NCBI GenBank assembly: GCA_937894515.1 | Contig: CALCRH010000149.1 | Location: 1-6,505 of the forward strand | DNA: 6,505 bases | Reading direction: 5' to 3' | From: an uncultured Clostridia bacterium | Lineage (GTDB): Bacteria; Bacillota; Clostridia; Oscillospirales; Oscillospiraceae | Part shown: in pieces, positions 5,709 to 6,505 of the stretch | Numbering within the stretch: the first letter of the stretch is position 1 | Layout: every line of letters begins with the position of its first letter | Program-made: the position numbers and the translations under genes | Notes under the pieces: model-generated | Seen by the model: only the letters and a program-made list of their open reading frames with translations | Databases searched by the model: none | Told to the model about the DNA's origin: nothing

Positions 5709-5731
5709 AGAGGATATCTTTTTCGTCCTCT
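5709..5731. repeat. Short hairpin between the tRNA-like gene and its terminator
   Basis: AGAGGA (5709-5714) and TCCTCT (5726-5731) can form a 6-bp stem with an 11-nt loop. There is no T-run on the minus strand. It may serve as a 3' processing structure for the tRNA-like transcript, or be chance. Confidence 0.4.
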
Positions 5732-5736
5732 AATTA

Positions 5737-5805
5737 TGGCGGAGAAGGAGAGATTTGAACTCTCGCGCCGGTATAACCAGCCTACACCCTCTTGAGTACT
5801 TCTCC
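5737..5805 (-). tRNA. tRNA-Ser-like gene lacking the anticodon arm (probable pseudo-tRNA, 69 nt with CCA)
   Basis: The ends are those of a good tRNA. The acceptor stem GGAGAAG pairs perfectly with CTTCTCC, followed by discriminator G and an encoded CCA. The T-arm GAGAG-TTCAAAT-CTCTC is perfect. A variable-arm-like hairpin GCTGG-TTATA-CCGGC is present, as in class II serine tRNAs. The start GGAGAAGTACTCAAG is typical of Clostridia tRNA-Ser. The sequence then passes from the first side of the D-arm straight into what is normally the end of the anticodon stem (AGGGTGTAG). About 20-25 nt, holding the rest of the D-arm and the anticodon, are absent compared with the usual ~90 nt. It cannot decode serine as it stands. 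A deletion between short AAG repeats would explain it. Reading GTTATAC as a 7-nt anticodon loop leaves no D-arm and is unlikely. Confidence 0.65.
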
Positions 5806-5821
5806 GTATCAAGCTTTTCTA

Positions 5822-5848
5822 TCATATGAGCCGTTTCTTTCATATGAG
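5822..5848. repeat. Direct repeat TCATATGAG x2 just downstream of the consensus promoter
   Basis: TCATATGAG occurs at 5822-5830 and 5840-5848, 18 bp apart start to start, and each contains the palindrome CATATG. They lie between the predicted transcription start and the tRNA-like gene. They could be operator half-sites on nearly the same helix face, or a chance repeat in AT-rich DNA. Confidence 0.4.
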
Positions 5849-5855
5849 TATAGAC

Positions 5856-5884
5856 ATTATAAGGCTCGTTAAACAAAATGTCAA
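5856..5884 (-). promoter_or_regulatory. Perfect consensus sigma-70/sigma-A promoter for the tRNA-like gene
   Basis: On the minus strand TTGACA (5879-5884) and TATAAT (5856-5861) are separated by exactly 17 bp, a full match to the housekeeping consensus. The expected start near 5849 gives a ~44-nt leader before the tRNA-like gene at 5805. If terminators were passed, the same transcript could reach the ADP-ribosyltransferase-like operon at 5504. Confidence 0.85.
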
Positions 5885-6031
5885 GAAAATTATCATCGGC
5901 CTTTTAAATTGCCGGCATGATCCAAGAAAAATGGGGAAAGAAGCCCTCGCTTTTTTCTTCCTTCCGCCCACGATTTTAGACGAAATACTTTTTTTCATTC
6001 TAATAATGATGTATAATAAAATACTATTGCT
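5885..6031. other. AT-rich non-coding stretch between the promoter and the SDR gene
   Basis: I see no gene here. TATAAT occurs on the plus strand at 6012-6017, but no good -35 lies 17 bp upstream. A TACTTTTT at 5986-5993 only weakly resembles the Bacteroidota TAnnTTTG element, 38 nt before the SDR start. The change from Firmicutes-like to Bacteroidota-like sequence probably happens inside this stretch, but I cannot place the exact joint. Confidence 0.5.
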
Positions 6032-6403
6032 ATGAATCAGTTATCTACTATTTTTATCACAGGAGGCTCTACTGGTATAGGTGCTGCTTCGGTACGTAAG
6101 TTTATTCAGGAGGGCTGGAACGTAGGTTTTATGGACCTGAATGTGGATCAAGCCCATCAATTGGAGCAAGAACTTCATGTGCCCGAGCGGCTACTGTTTG
6201 TGGAGGGTAATACGCGTTCTCGTGAGGATATCCGTTGTGCAGTTCAAACTATTGTAGCGCGTTTTGGTTCGCTCAATAGTGTCTTTGCCAACGCGGGTAT
6301 TCACCGTATGAACACTTTGCTGGATATTTCGGACGAGGAACTGCAATTGATGATCAATACCAATATTTACGGTACTGTCAATACGTTGCGCGAGGCGGTG
6401 CCT
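6032..6403 (+). CDS. Short-chain dehydrogenase/reductase (SDR), N-terminal 124 residues, broken at a junction
   Basis: This is an NAD(P)-dependent oxidoreductase of the classical SDR family; the substrate is not predictable. The Rossmann glycine motif TGGSTGIG is at residues 10-17. The acidic residue after beta-2 (MDLN, Asp35) would favour NAD over NADP. The NAG motif is at 87-89 and the helix-4 Asn in NTNIYGT at about 109-115. The family pattern stops at EAVP (residue 124), so the catalytic Ser and YxxxK (normally near 140-160) are missing. The frame stays open to 6505, but the last 34 residues do not look like an SDR, and that DNA encodes AspS on the other strand. The ATG at 6032 has no Shine-Dalgarno site, as is common in Bacteroidota, unlike the well-marked starts of the operon to the left. 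Confidence 0.8.
6391..6403. other. Head-on junction between SDR and aspS fragments
   Basis: The bases at 6391-6403 fit both genes: plus-strand codons for the SDR's EAVP and minus-strand codons for the AspS RHR region and its next residues. To the left only the SDR is coherent; to the right only AspS. Such overlap is what a microhomology joint or a chimeric assembly would leave. Confidence 0.6.
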
Positions 6404-6505
6404 GAGTGCCAGCGCCCTCTGGAGAGGTGCACGACGCAGGTCGAGATAGCGGTATTTCGCCCTGATATCCTCTCCGCCGTCGCTGTTTTCCTCAATTGTG
6501 AAAGG
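6395..6505 (-). CDS. aspS: Aspartyl-tRNA synthetase internal fragment (runs off right edge, cut at junction)
   Basis: Aspartyl-tRNA synthetase charges tRNA-Asp with aspartate. Read from 6505 leftwards, this frame gives about 37 residues: PFTIEENSDGGEDIRAKYRY, then LDLRRAPLQRALALRHR. KYRYLDLRR is the hallmark at the start of the class II catalytic domain (motif 1 region) of bacterial AspS. The DGG[DE]D[LI]R form before it is what I recall from Bacteroidota. Both ends are missing: the N-terminal anticodon-binding domain lies beyond 6505, and the catalytic core should continue leftwards, where SDR coding on the opposite strand takes over. It is a fragment made by the junction, not a working gene here. 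No start or ribosome site is visible. Confidence 0.8.

Noticed and set aside
5603..5812. Minus-strand open frame of 69 codons across the tRNA-like gene
   Set aside because: Its translation runs through the tRNA-like gene and two terminator hairpins; this is a common false call over a tRNA.
5505..5890. T-box riboswitch in the operon leader (suggested by tRNA-like sequence and a terminator)
   Set aside because: No T-box core (AGGGTGGNACCGCG-like) or specifier stem is present; the tRNA-like part is an actual tRNA-derived sequence, not a tRNA sensor.
5826..6035. Plus-strand open frame of 69 codons ahead of the SDR gene
   Set aside because: It covers the consensus promoter and AT-rich non-coding DNA, has no ribosome site and gives a low-complexity translation.
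1..6505. CRISPR array
   Set aside because: No series of regularly spaced identical repeats was seen on either strand.

Overview
The window looks like a piece of an integrative and conjugative element (ICE) of the Tn1549 / gut-Firmicutes type, joined at its right end to unrelated chromosomal DNA. The main evidence is one closely packed minus-strand operon (about 5504 down to 1). Read in transcription order it encodes: (1) a predicted R-S-E-type ADP-ribosyltransferase-like protein; (2) a cysteine-rich, probably zinc-binding protein; (3) a long ArdA-family antirestriction protein; (4) an acidic protein sharing the ArdA-like N-terminus; (5) a very acidic 113-residue protein; (6) a DUF4314 protein; (7) a protein with two ribbon-helix-helix-like units and an acidic tail; (8) the first 178 residues of a C5 cytosine DNA methyltransferase that runs off the left edge. 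Gaps are tiny or absent (4-nt overlap, then 1, 1, 0, 19 and 49 nt), and most genes have good Shine-Dalgarno sites. Several of these families (ArdA-like, DUF4314, the Cys-rich protein) are ones I associate from memory with conjugative elements of Clostridia. No integrase, relaxase or oriT is visible, so the ICE assignment rests on gene content.

The operon reads as an entry-protection module. An antirestriction protein, further acidic possible DNA mimics and an orphan methyltransferase would protect incoming DNA from host restriction. The ADP-ribosyltransferase-like protein could modify a host target, and the ribbon-helix-helix protein is a candidate regulator. This joint role is inference; only the ArdA and methyltransferase assignments rest on well-known families.

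Upstream of the operon (5505-5890) is a compact non-coding stretch full of structure on the minus strand. It starts with a perfect consensus sigma-70 promoter (TTGACA, 17 bp, TATAAT). A 69-nt tRNA-Ser-like gene follows, with intact acceptor stem, T-arm, variable arm and CCA but no anticodon arm. Then come a small hairpin and three intrinsic-terminator-like hairpins, the last only about 30 nt before the first start codon. I see no good promoter between that last hairpin and the first gene, which suggests attenuation or another unusual form of leader control.

From about 5890 the character changes. A plus-strand short-chain dehydrogenase/reductase (SDR) starts at 6032 without a Shine-Dalgarno site, in the style of Bacteroidota. 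Its family similarity stops abruptly at about 6403. The last ~105 bases instead encode, on the opposite strand, an internal piece of aspartyl-tRNA synthetase, also Bacteroidota-like. Two genes cut internally and joined head-on suggest a chimeric assembly or a rearrangement, so the right ~500 bases should be treated with suspicion.
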